Below are positions 12,900 to 23,469 of a stretch of DNA of 64,000 nt, piece by piece. The notes below the pieces were generated by a model. It searched no databases. It had not been told where the DNA came from and saw only the letters and a program-made list of their open reading frames with translations. Each line of letters begins with the position of its first letter. The first letter of the stretch is position 1. The stretch is from Isoetes taiwanensis (lineage: Eukaryota; Streptophyta; Lycopodiopsida; Isoetales; Isoetaceae): positions 622,324-686,323 of the forward strand of contig JAJEKV010000166.1 in assembly GCA_021234155.1 (NCBI GenBank). Direction: 5' to 3'. Made by a program: the position numbers and the translations under genes.

Positions 12900-13200
12900 C
12901 TTCTTAAGGTCCGAGATTCGTCTTCTTACATTTGGTTCTCGAAGATTCGCTCCGAACCTCATCTTCACGGATCAAAATCTTTGCGGCTCGGAAGAATCCA
13001 CCTCTGAAGAATTCACTTGAAGAAAGCTCGGAAAGAAGTGTAATCGATCTTCTTTGGAATCATAGCATGTATCTTCCGGAAGGCTGGGGCTTTCTTACAA
13101 AAATTAGTTTGGAAAAATCTTGAAAGGTCTTCTTTAGGCTCTTCAACCTAATTAGCCAAGAACCTATCCCATAACTCGCGAAGAGCTCACAAAATGTAGA
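12900..13200 (-). other. Coding-like remnant downstream of a minus-strand promoter-like block
   Basis: Minus-strand frames below 13200 have protein-like composition (for example ELFASYGIGSWLIRLKSLKK). They follow directly from the leader-like sequence at 13200-13310. No domain is recognised and the frame breaks after about 45 codons, so this may be a first exon or a relic. Confidence 0.2.
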
Positions 13201-13312
13201 AAATCAATTCAGTTTGGAAGGGCGAGGCGAAGAGGCGGAAAGAGCGGCGGCGTAACCGGCGATTCGTTGGGAGAATTGGACGATGCTTCTCCCTCACAAC
13301 TATATAAAGGCT
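13200..13312 (-). promoter_or_regulatory. Promoter and leader-like block (minus strand)
   Basis: On the minus strand CTTTATATAG (near 13310-13301) is followed by a GC- and pyrimidine-rich leader (CGCCGCCGCTCTTTCCGCC) typical of plant 5' UTRs. Because TATATAAAG reads as a TATA box on both strands, the direction is inferred from the leader. Confidence 0.35.
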
Positions 13313-13499
13313 AGCGTGAAATAAATTTCTAGGCTACGATTTTAGGATTTTCGTACCATTAGTATCTTAATCGTAATGATTTAGTAGGATACGAAGTGAA
13401 ATGTAATTACCTTAAAATGACCATAATTTTATTTTCTAAAACATTTAAAAAAAAAAAAATCTATCCTGAAATGGCCATTCTTTTCTGGACACCAATCAT

Positions 13500-14460
13500 C
13501 TTATGTTGGCTTGGCACTTGTTTAGTAATTGTAATTGTAATTAGTTAGTGTAAATTGCTTGTTGACTTCAAAATTGTTGACTTACGCTTCACCAAATATG
13601 TTGGTCAATGAAAGTCAAACATTTGCTTGGGGGTGATTCACACTTGGTGACTTGAAAATTGTTGTCTTACACAATATGCCTTAACATAATGCATAGCATA
13701 GCATAGGTCAAAATCATTGACTTACGCTTTACCAAATGCTTGGGGGTGATTCACACTTGTTGACTTGAAAATTGTTGACTCACGCTTTACCAAACATGTT
13801 GGTCAATGAAAGTCAAACTTTAGCTTAGAAGTGATTCATACTTGTTGACTTGAAAATTGTTGACTTACGCTTTACCAAAGATGTTGGTCACTAAAAGTCA
13901 AACCTTTGCTTGAGGGCTTGAAAGTTGTTGACTTACACAATATGCCTTAACATAATGCATAGAATAGCATAGGTCAAAATTGTTGACTTACGCTTTATCA
14001 AGATTCACACTTGTTGACTTGAAAATTGTTGACTCGCGCTTTAACAAACATGTTGGTCAATGAAAGTCAAACTTTAGCTTAGGGTGATTCATACTTGTTG
14101 ACTTGAAAATTGTTGACTTACGCTTTACCAAACATGTTGGTCAATAAAAGTCAAACATTTGCTTGGGGGTGATTCACACTTGTTGACTTGAAAATTGTTG
14201 ACTTACACAATATGCCTTAACATAATGCATAGAATAGCATAGGTCAAAATTGTTGACTTACGCTTTACTAAACATGTTGTACACAATATGTCTTAACATA
14301 ATCCATTCAATAGCATAGGTCAAAGTTGTTGACTTACGCTTTACCAAATGCTTAGGTCAAACTTTTGCTTAGGGGTGATTCACACTTGTTGACTTGAAAA
14401 TTGTTGACTCACGCTTTACCAAACATTTTGTACACAATATGCCTTAATATAATCCATTCA
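13500..14460. repeat. Complex tandem array (GTTGACTT / GGTCAATGAAAGTCAAAC family)
   Basis: About 950 bp are built from three modules: 'ttgttgacttgaaaattgttgact', 'cgctttaccaaacatgttgg' plus 'tcaatgaaagtcaaac', and 'cacaatatgccttaacataa'. They recur in shuffled order six to nine times, with full cycles of roughly 90-190 bp. This indicates repeated unequal exchange. No coding frame persists. Confidence 0.85.
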
Positions 14461-14470
14461 TTTGGCATTT

Positions 14471-14590
14471 GCTGATTTGGCAATTGTTGATTTGGTAACA
14501 TGTGGAACATTGAATGCATGTGGGATATTTGATGATTTGGCAATTGTTGATTTGGTAACACGTGGAACATTGAATGCATGTGGGATATTT
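14471..14590. repeat. Tandem duplication, exact 60-bp period, two copies
   Basis: 14471-14530 and 14531-14590 differ at only about two positions. The period is a multiple of three, so both strands carry open frames through it by construction. A partial, more diverged copy of the end ('gcatgcgggg.atttgagcccatta') lies at about 14858-14882. Confidence 0.9.
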
Positions 14591-14601
14591 GAGCCCATTA
14601 C

Positions 14602-14610
14602 TATAAAAAA
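14602..14610 (+). promoter_or_regulatory. TATA box
   Basis: TATAAAAAA lies just downstream of the 60-bp duplication. A start about 30 bp downstream would fall at about 14632, the first base of the hairpin at 14633. Confidence 0.4.
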
Positions 14611-14632
14611 GGGTGGACGAGGATTACATTTT

Positions 14633-14693
14633 GAAAGGTCATGACACTCTGGCCTGTAACTGAAGATTACAAGCCAGAGAGCCATAGCCTTTC
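14633..14693 (+). ncRNA. Candidate hairpin RNA, 27-bp imperfect stem with 7-nt loop
   Basis: Left arm 14633-14659 and right arm 14667-14693 pair over 27 positions: about 22 Watson-Crick pairs, one G-U and four mismatches. The inner 13 bp have a single mismatch. The loop is 14660-14666. The stem begins where transcription from the upstream TATA box would start. It could be a miRNA-like precursor, another small structured RNA, or a tiny foldback transposon. No target duplication is obvious. Confidence 0.35.
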
Positions 14694-15012
14694 ATCATCT
14701 AATCTCTATCCACACTCTTCAATGAAGCAGCAAAAAACTATTTATATATGTGCACGAATTTTGTAATATATGCATGCGGGATATTGCTAACTTTGTGTTA
14801 GGTTTGTGCTAATTTTGGGGTTGCTCTTTTGATCATCTGGGATATTTTGTGGCCAAAGCATGCGGGGTATTTGAGCCCATTATAGCGGGAACTGCATACC
14901 AGAGAATTATAAAGTTCTTTAAACGTTTGTGGTGTTGATAAACACCAAATTACAATAAAAAATGATCTAATATTAAAAAAACATACAACAGTTTAGGACA
15001 AATCCATGGTCT

Positions 15013-17374
15013 TTAGTACCTCCAACACTTTTGTGCTTTTTTCATCATCTTGATTTGAAAATGCACGCACCTCCTGTTACATAAGCAATTCGTGCACTTA
15101 CATTTATTAACTTCTCCAAGTAAGGTACCATAGTCTTCAACGGTAATCACCGCCATTTTATGTGGCATGAAGGACCTTGGTGTGATGCGGGGAATCGCAT
15201 TATTCTTAAAATTCACGCACTGTAAGGATCAATCAACAAAAGTTGTCCTCATGCTAAATTGGACATTTCTCATAAACTTTTGTGAGTTTTTGATGTAGCA
15301 AGAAGTTCCTCCATTCATTTTCAAAGGATGCACCATCCATTTGAAAAGAAACTTATCCACTAAGGACCGAGGAATGAAAGACCTCAGCACTAATCACCGA
15401 AAGATTGGAAGACCATATACCAACAGCAAAATGTCGGTGATGAAATGCATGAACTGCACTGCCCCTGGCCTGATAACAAGAACCTCTCTTTTTTTATGGA
15501 AGAAGTTGAACACCTTCCACCACATCAGGTACTGCTTTAGCCTTTTTGAAAACCTTGTACAGGAAATCCTCTGGCTCAATAACCAAAAGCTTCTTGCCAA
15601 CAACACTAGCACTGTGCAATTACAACTATTAGAGAAATTATATCGCTATTACCAATGGGTGAGTAAAGAAACACACTAGAATCACCTTACTTTCTTAGTT
15701 ATTGATTTGGGTGGAGCTCGTTTGCTGGAGGAAACCTGCGTGGAATTATTCTTAGAAGGAGATTCTCCAACTGATGCCAAATCAATTTCTTCCTCTGTGA
15801 TTGTCTTCTCCACAATATCGGCACGTTTGTCCAAATTGGAAACATAATCATCTATATTCTTCAACACTGCTTCACATTCTTCATCTATTACTTGCACATC
15901 ATTGTCTTCAATTCAGTTAGAAATGTCAACTATAGAGTTTGAAATATCCAAACTTGAGCCTGCATCATTCAAATTATGAAACTAAATAAGACTTATAGAA
16001 GAAAAATCCAAAGTAGTTATACTTCACAAGAATAACTTACTTTTCAGTCTTTTACAACTATTACTTTGTTCCGCATTGTCTCTCTTCAAGTTTGGGCTTG
16101 TGGAAGATAATAAAGTGCAATCTTCAATGGATTGCATAATTATATCAGACTCCTCCAAGTTAGCAGGTGTGCTTAATGATGGATCTTGACTCTTTTTCAA
16201 CGGTGCCTTTGCACTATAATTGGGAGGCGCATTCCATTGCAGATCTACATGGAAGTCCAATGGACCTGAACCAATTATGAGGCATCTGGCTCTCACAAGA
16301 GGGACAAGTTGATCTCTTTGAGAAACATATGTAAGCAAAATTGGATGAAAACCGTGCATGCAATGTGCAACAATGGTCGAGACACAAAGTGGGTCCTAGG
16401 CATATGTACGAAAAGAACAACTGTAATCTTGCAAATGCTACTGGTGAAGCATTTTGGATGTTCTAAAAATGGAAGGTTGAGTTGCAATCCGGACATCTTA
16501 TTTAGAGATGAAGCTATTTCTTTCAACTTCTCCGGCCTTGGTTGGAGTCTACGTTCTTAGATCTTCAAGCGTGTTCAAAAATAAAAGAATGATGAAGCGA
16601 GAAAAGAAAAAGTATTGAGCACTATGTAATTGCAAAGGTCATTAGTAATTACCCCTTTGTGGAATTTCATCCATACTCTTGTATCTTTGTTTTTGTCGCC
16701 TCAAAAGTTCCTTTTCCTTGAAACCAAAGATTGACGACAAGAATGTAATGACACCTGAGTGCTCACACCGGTCTTTTGCTGCTTCAATTTGATGTTTTGC
16801 AGCATCCACCTTGTAACTGCACTTCTTCCACAACTTTCTTTTTTCCTTCATTTCCTGCACTTTTAACTCTAACATTCAAGTCATCCTTCTGCTTATCTAA
16901 CTCAGCAATCAAGGAGTTGATGACAGAATAGTCCATTACACAACTAACAACGTTTGTATGAGGAAATAAGGACTCATACTCATCTTCTTTCTCAACCTTA
17001 GCTGTAACACTTTTCTTCGTTTTAACCACAAATGACTGCCAATTAATCTTTTGTCCTCTCACATGCAATGTGAATGCCCGTGCAAAAAACTTCCTAATCT
17101 CTCCAACACAAACATCAGTTCTTTGGTAACATCTTCTGTAGACGTTCATAAACTGATCCACAAATAGTGGACTCATTCGACTAGACTTATAAATTTGCTT
17201 GGTACCCACCAGTTTTACACAGCCAAATATTTTGCTTATCTCATCTTCAGCCACATCTGTCATTCTTACATCTGAAGAGGTCATGCCCTCAGAAGGCAAC
17301 ACAGATGTGTCAAACATCCTCCTTGCTTCCTCTTCGTCTATGGTCACTTTAGGTTGAGTTTTCTTTGTTGCCAT
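15013..17374 (-). pseudogene. Broken multi-exon gene, unidentified, with a coiled-coil segment
   Basis: The model starts at an ATG at 17374 in good plant context (gatagaATGGC) and runs 196 codons. It contains a cysteine-bearing middle region around VYRRCYQRTDVCVGEIRKFF. Near 16860 the frame shifts by one base into a charged helical stretch (KEKRKLWKKCSYKVDAAK) that ends at a good donor (AAAGG/GTAATT near 16655). A second exon ends at CTGAAAA/GTAAGT (near 16038). A third begins after an ATGATGCAG acceptor at about 15930, is acidic and Ser-rich, carries one in-frame TGA near 15914, and ends at a GTAAGG donor near 15685. A fourth probably begins after TTGCACAG (near 15615) with ASVVGKKLLVIEPEDFLYKVF. 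A terminal piece lies at 15013-15216. No domain is recognised. Splice signals in consistent phase argue for a real former gene, while the frameshift and stop argue that it is dead or that the sequence has errors. Confidence 0.45.
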
Positions 17375-17810
17375 TCTATCCCTACACCAGCTTTGAAATT
17401 ATATATTAGTGGAAGTTCTTCATTGTGTCTGCAAAAAACTAAACCAATCCAAATCATAGCACTAAGTATCCTGAATAGTACTAATTTTAAGAGCTTAGCA
17501 ATGAACTGCTACTTTTTCTAAATAATTACTGATTGTCATCAACACCAATTACCTTGAGCCTACTGTCTGCAAAATAGCAAATGCTTAGCATATCATGATA
17601 AATAGCAGCTAACTCTTTCTAATTTAGCATTGAACTTCATCTTCTTAGCAACCACCGCTAATAACAATTTGAGCCTGCAAGTGTAGCACAAAATTTGCGT
17701 TGTTAATGTAACCTGCTACTTAGCAAATGTTGCCTGCAAACATAGAACGAAATCACTAAGTAACTCGTACACATCACATACTAACTAGCAAGTACTGCCT
17801 GCGAAACATA

Positions 17811-17818
17811 GTACCAAT
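17811..17818. repeat. hAT target-site duplication, left copy
   Basis: GTACCAAT, identical to 18983-18990 on the other side of the element. Confidence 0.85.
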
Positions 17819-18982
17819 CAGGGTATTTTTTAAGCACCCTATATTTTTATAGGGCCAGAAACAACTGGCTACTGGCCATGTAGAATAAATAACTTGGCGT
17901 AGTTTGGCCTGGCGATATTTTGCACCTTCTTGCTAAGATAGCGTAACTGAACTGGCGCAACTATGATATTTTTATTTTGCTACATTAACAAACTGGCTAC
18001 GAGCAAATTTGTGTTGGTTAAGACAGGAACATGCTTTGGTAGTGAAAACACGATGTTGGCCACAACCACCTAGGCATCTTCCCCAAATAATACATTCAAA
18101 TTGCTTTGGATCATAGTCCTTATCATCTGCAAATTCATAGCCTTCATCACGACCCTCAATTTGGCCTATGAAAGTGGACGCAGACGATGATATAGTGATG
18201 CGGTCCTTGATGCCGCAGGTCCCAATAACTCATTTATTCTCTTTTGTGAAGCTCCCTCCATGCTGCATTTGATGATTGGCATCAACAACTACTTTTGCAC
18301 ATCTGAATAATTTTGCACAACTGAATAGGGTAAAAACTAACCTGAATTGATGAAGCTAAAGCTTAGATTGTAGATGGGAATGGATCTCCATCTCAACCAA
18401 ATCGTAAATACAAATCAGGAGTGCTCTGCAAATGACAATAAAATATAATATTAAAATTATCATCCCATTCATATTCAGAGACTAACATCCCATTTATATT
18501 TATATTCACATGAACAACGAAACAAATGCATACGAAACAGGAAAAACACAGGCTCGACAAGGTAGAATAAACTAAACCTGTATGAAAGGGCAATTTCTGA
18601 TGCTAGCTCAGTCAAATTAAAAAATATATATGAAACTCTAATCCTAGAGGACTATAAGTGGTGATTCTTAGATGGACATGTGGTCGAGATGTAATATGGC
18701 CACCCCCTTACCCATTAAAATTTACCTTAGGTTCTAATTGGCTACCTCGATAAGTTTTTTCCCATGTACAAAAAATTGAATTGGCCACACCCTGTGCCTA
18801 GCCGAATTTAGTAAATATCGAATTGGCTACTAAACGAATAAAATGTACAAATTCGTGTTTTGAACTGGCCACTACCCTTCGGTCAGCGCATGAACGTATC
18901 CTACTATGGCGTAGCCAACCATTTCTGAAAAAATATGAATGTGTGGCCAACTGGCCCGCCGGGGCCACTAAAAAATACCCTG
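17819..18982. mobile_element. Non-autonomous hAT element with 8-bp target duplication
   Basis: The element begins CAGGGTATTTTTTA and ends TAAAAAATACCCTG, a perfect 14-bp terminal inverted repeat. It is flanked on both sides by GTACCAAT (17811-17818 and 18983-18990). TIRs starting CAGGG and 8-bp duplications are hallmarks of the hAT superfamily. The ends are dense in TGGCTAC/TGGCCAC-type motifs in both orientations, as expected of subterminal transposase-binding repeats. At 1,164 bp with no transposase frame it must be mobilised in trans. It sits just upstream of the minus-strand gene remnant at 15013-17374. Confidence 0.88.
17965..18306 (-). pseudogene. Possible captured gene fragment inside the hAT element
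   Basis: The minus strand holds about 110 codons from an ATG near 18306, with one internal TGA. A CAG that could be a splice acceptor precedes the ATG. The frame is acidic in the middle (EGRDEGYEFADDKDYDP) and then Cys/Gly-rich (GRCLGGCG). The last residues are encoded by the element's own subterminal repeat. No family is recognised. hAT and other DNA elements are known to pick up host gene pieces, but chance remains possible. Confidence 0.3.
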
Positions 18983-18990
18983 GTACCAAT
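18983..18990. repeat. hAT target-site duplication, right copy
   Basis: GTACCAAT, identical to 17811-17818. Confidence 0.85.
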
Positions 18991-19349
18991 ATAATCTGTT
19001 AGCATAATTTGCTAACTGATTGTCTGCAAACATAGTACCAAATGCTTAACTCGTTAGCATCAACTACTGAACTTGCACGACCAAACATTACTGTGTTGTA
19101 CTTTCCGCTGATCCCAAGCCCAAAAAATTCTAGCTTGAAATATCACACTAATAAAGAGATGAATCAAAGCAAGATGGAATGCAATCCTCCACACCTGCTA
19201 CATTAACCTTTGTCTTCAATATAGAAGCATGAAATATAATAGAATGAAACCATTTCCACATTATTTACCATTCCCAAAGATTTGTCAACAAAGATTAGAT
19301 GCTTACCACTAAAACAACTTTTCTTGAGTCTGAGAAATTGTTCAAATGA

Positions 19350-19660
19350 GCAATTTGATCTGAACTCTTTACCAAGCAGGGTAATGGGATCTCAATTGTC
19401 TGGCAATCGATTGTTTAGAATGGTACAAATAACCGAATTCGATAATTACTGCTATGGAAGCAGCACAGTCACAACAATTTAATCCGGCCAGTTAACCAAG
19501 CAGGGAAATGGGATCTCGATTGGGGATTTTATTGAATCTAATGACTGGCAATTGATTGTTTAGAATGGTACAAATAACGGATTTTGATAATTACTGCTGT
19601 AGGAGCAGTACATTCACAGCAATTTGATCCGACCAGTTAACCAAGCAGAGTAGGGGATCT
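19350..19660. repeat. Tandem duplication of about 125-145 bp, two copies plus a partial third
   Basis: Copies start at about 19350, 19473 and 19619, each beginning with 'caattt.atc' and 'accaagcag.g.a.gggatctc'. The first two also share 'ggcaat.gattgtttagaatggtac' and a 'gataattactgct' segment. Length differences are due to a 20-bp insertion in copy 2. Confidence 0.8.
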
Positions 19661-20643
19661 CGATGGGGAGTAGCTATGTTTCTGAATCCGATCCAAGAAA
19701 CTCCAAGAAAGAAGGAAAGGAAGAAAGGTTCGACGGTTTAGGATCCCATGGGCGGGATTAGTGCTAAAATAAAATTTAAAAATTCAGTTACACCCCGCTA
19801 ATTAGCGCTATTATTTAGGGCTAAAAATGGCGTCATTTATGCCACCCGTAGCGTGCGAGGACCCTTGTGTCATATGTTATTTTGCTCTTGGATGTTACTC
19901 TTTGTTCATATCCATCCAAAAAATATTAATTTAAGTATGGAGTTCATATCAAAGTTGTCAGGTACAAGGACAGATATTTTTGGGCGTTGTCTACTCAATG
20001 CAAGTGAAGCTCTATCAATGAAGGTAGTGTTTGCTCTTGAGTTAGCAACTTTCAAAACCCCCGTCCGTCCGTCCGTCTAAACTGGGATGTTTCTGCTAGT
20101 GATTAACTAAATAATATTAGGATAGTAGAAGCTCATAAGTTATTATTTGGATACCAGTTATATCCTCATTTATAAGTTATGGTAGGTTTATATTACCTAT
20201 CAAACATGGTGAAAGAGACATTAAGATTTTATCTAATAGCGAACAATCGGATGATGTCATTTACATGTAGCTTCTAGCACGTAAGCATTAGTGTAAGACG
20301 TCCAATTGTTCAAATACTATGCCTTTGTAAAGATATGTGGGCCCATACTTTAATTGAAGAACTTCACTCAGCACAAAAAAGAGGGAAATAGTGTCATTGT
20401 ACTACTCAACATATACATCAGAATACAACCGTATCATTGTCCAGTGAATATGCGTGTTAACTATGCAACTAATGGCATCATTTGCATCTGATATTTGCAC
20501 ATTTGATAGATGGAATGGAACAGGAAGGGTAAAGCAGACAAAGCGGTTCCTAGGCAGTTGCCCAAGATTTCAAAAATTTTGTACGGTGTGTCTACAAATG
20601 TGAGATGAATATCTTGGATATCTCCATCCCATGCCCAATACTC

Positions 20644-20670
20644 AAAAAAAAAAAAAAAAAAAAAAAAAAA
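20644..20670. repeat. Poly(A) tract, 27 bases
   Basis: Uninterrupted A run, the longest homopolymer in the window apart from the T run near 47.86 kb. Confidence 0.95.
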
Positions 20671-21529
20671 GAAATCCTCGGTGAGGGCAGACGAGATATT
20701 CTAAAAACAACATTGACATGAAATTCTTGATCACATGAAATGCTTTGACTTTACTTTGATCTCTAGATTTCTTACCATTAACATCTTGAAATACGAGAAT
20801 GAAAGGTCTAAATTCTACTTGTTAATATTAAAAGCATCATGATTCCAGTGGTTTGCGTCGATGCAATTGATTAAATTGACTTGAAGTTTGGTTTTTATAT
20901 GGCATATATGAGATCTTAATCTAAGGAGATGGTCCCAAGTGCACTTGTTATATGACATCTATGAGACATGTAGAGTTGCTATTTCTCCTAAAATATTATT
21001 TTTTTGGGTAATACAATGTAGTGACTTTGTGCAAGAAGAGCAAGTACAACTTTTTAGGAGTTGCCCATGTGACTATTTGAACCACCTTTGACTTTTTCCA
21101 TTTGTGGATCTTCTTTAGTTCCATGCCTTAGTTAATCACGTCTGAAGCCAAAATTACTTTGCTGTGTTTAGTTCTTTATCATAGTAAGCATAGATTAGAA
21201 TGAAACATGTCCACCCACTTTCGTCCAATCATTTTCCAACGTTAAGTTTACATTTGAGGCATATTCACCCCTTATTCCTTAATCTACACCGTACGTAAAG
21301 TTCCTCGTTTGTGGGGTATTCAAGTACAAAATTTGCTATACTGTATAACAAGATTCGCAAAATACTATAAGATTTCAAGCGGAATACTATATGGTGTTGA
21401 TTTACGTACGTGCAAAATACAATTATGAGGGCTCTCGCCGCCTACGTCACCCCGTGAATATGCACCCAAACCAAAGGGGTTTTAAGGGGATTTAATTTAA
21501 ATGTGTTGGACCCAATGGTTGTGTTAATT

Positions 21530-21635
21530 AATGTCAATGGTAGTTATGTGTTGGTTGTTGATGTCAATGGTTGTTATGTGTTGGTCGTTATATGTTGGGG
21601 ATTTAATTTTTATATGTTGGATGTTAATGGTTTGT
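21530..21635. repeat. Short tandem repeat (GTCAATGGTTGTTATGTGTT family)
   Basis: Two good copies of a roughly 30-bp unit beginning 'gtcaatggt.gttatgtgttggt', followed by a degenerate third. Confidence 0.6.
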
Positions 21636-22333
21636 GTTGCAAAAAAAATTTTTGGCCCCTTTCTGGGCCTTAGGGACGCCACCCCCCCCTCCTCCAGGTG
21701 ACAAAAATTTTAGAATTCAAACCAAAAAAAAACTAGAATTCATTTGAGGCTTTCATCACCCTGTCAGTAGCTTTTGAATTTCATCACAATAAAACAAATA
21801 GAACATAAGTAAAAGTTACCATAAAGATAGAGCAGATTGATCCCATTATTCGAAAGTCATAAAGTTTGCAACACCCATACACAAACATTTTTCAACCTGA
21901 ATTTAACAAAGCAGCCGTTTGGCCTCCATGGATTCTTGTGGTGAGAAACCAAAGTGGGGAACTTTTTCTCGCTGTTAGCAAAAAAGATCTAGAAGCCTTG
22001 GAATTTGCTTAATAACTGCCTCAAAATCTAAAAATGCATGGTAATTGTTTTGCAAGCTTCATTCTAATGAGCCATAAAACAATATCCAATAGCAATCCTC
22101 AGATAATCACCGGTAGGATGTGAAAACCTACCAAACCCGGCCGAAAAATTGCTGTTTTAACATAGATAACTTAACCAAACATATCCATATCATAACTATC
22201 AAAAAGATCTCGGAGAGAGCTTTCCAACGCAATAAAAATCATCTGAAACAGAGCTCTTGATCAAAAGTTATGATAAGAAATGTGTTGCCTACGGGAAACC
22301 GCACTACATAAGCCCTTCAAGCCCTTCATGTGC

Positions 22334-22511
22334 CCATTATGCACCACACACACACAAAAAGAGGGCTTTTCTTGTGAGCCATTGGTTGTTGACCATTATG
22401 CACCACACACACAAAAAAGGGACTTTTGTTGTCAGCCATTGGTTGTTGACCATTATGCACCACACGCACAAAAAAAGGGCTTTTGTTGTGAGCCATTGGT
22501 TGTTGACCATT
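22334..22511. repeat. Tandem repeat, 57-62 bp unit, three copies
   Basis: Copies start at 22334, 22393 and 22450. Each runs 'ccattatgcaccacac' then an ACA/poly(A) stretch, then 'gggcttttgttgtgagcc' and 'attggttgttga'. Open frames across it on both strands are by-products of the repeat. Confidence 0.9.
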
Positions 22512-22559
22512 GAAAAAAAAAGGGCTAAAATCAATGGCTCAGAAATGGTGCACTCTAGA

Positions 22560-23220
22560 TGTACGCATTAGTACATCCATTTGAATACATCACGAAATCA
22601 TAGGAAAACCTTAGTGAAAAGCGTACAAAAACACAAAGAAAACCCCCTGTTATTATGCTACATATTCATTAGAGGTTTGAAGAAATATGATCTGATGCAT
22701 GGTGTCCCAATTCATGTATAATTGGTTAAAAAAAACGATGGATGGATGGATACAGGTCTAGTATTTACAAGAAGCCGAAACTTATAGGACACACACCCCG
22801 ATAGGACCTGCCCCCACCACTGTACATGGCTGAAGTGGGTCCTTCTCACACTAACAAAAGATAAGAGTGGGAAAAAAAGGGATCAAATGTATTATTTCTC
22901 TTTTTATGCATTAAATTTAGTTTGAACAAATTCCTTGTAAGACCCAATTAGCTTGGTCAGATTCAATGCAAAGAATCTTTGAAATATTAGAGAAAAAAAA
23001 AACATGGAAGGATAAAAAGTAGAAATAGAGGTAAAATTTGGCCATATCTCAACCATCCACATAGGTCTCTTAGCAAAGAGCTTATGTTGTCTGATGGGGT
23101 TTATAATATTGCCTTGAAAATATGCCACATAACGATGGTCTTTTTTCTCTCAACACAAAATAATGATTCTAGCTTGACCACTTTATATGACATGACTAGA
23201 TGGTCGGTGACATCTTGCAC
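22560..23220. other. No gene recognised
   Basis: AT-rich sequence with a short (GATG)n run near 22737. Open frames here (for example 22904-23128 minus) show no domain. Confidence 0.4.
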
Positions 23221-23223
23221 AAC

Positions 23224-23430
23224 CACTACAAGAGAAGCGGTCTATTTGAGTTATCAAGATGTCATCAAGATATCACCGCAGTATCAGTAATTTTGTTATG
23301 GTGCTATAGATGTTGCTATTAGCATCAACTACAGTGTCATTAATTGTTGCACAAATAGCATCAGTATTAGTGTCAGTGCCCATTAGTGACATTATAAAGC
23401 GTTGTTATTAGCATCAAATATAATAGCAAC
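23224..23430 (+). mobile_element. Possible CACTA (En/Spm) terminus
   Basis: CACTACAAGAGAAGCGGT resembles the CACTACAAGAAA-type ends of plant CACTA transposons. The next 200 bp repeat 'ttgctattagcatcaa' and related phrases about four times, like CACTA subterminal repeats. I could not find a matching inverted terminus or a 3-bp target duplication, so this would be a truncated end at best. Confidence 0.3.
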
Positions 23431-23439
23431 TTTAGATCA

Positions 23440-23469
23440 TTCTATTCTATTCTATTCTATTATATTCTA
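23440..23469. repeat. (TTCTA)n microsatellite
   Basis: About six near-perfect pentamer units, the last one imperfect. Confidence 0.85.

Larger units (their letters stand above)
19860..22330. other. Unassigned AT-rich stretch
   Basis: No gene recognised. Small features only: a (GTCC)n run near 20063, a 27-base poly(A) at 20644-20670, and short repeats at 21530-21600. The poly(A) has no coding sequence or target duplication beside it that would mark a retroposon. Confidence 0.4.

Noticed and set aside
15341-15679. Plus-strand frame of 112 codons
   Set aside because: It runs opposite the better-supported minus-strand exons, which have splice signals, so it was treated as a shadow.
20644-20670. 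Poly(A) tract as a retroposon tail
   Set aside because: No coding or SINE-like sequence upstream and no flanking target duplication could be recognised.
22257-22571. Three overlapping frames of 65-104 codons on both strands
   Set aside because: They are by-products of the 57-62 bp tandem repeat.
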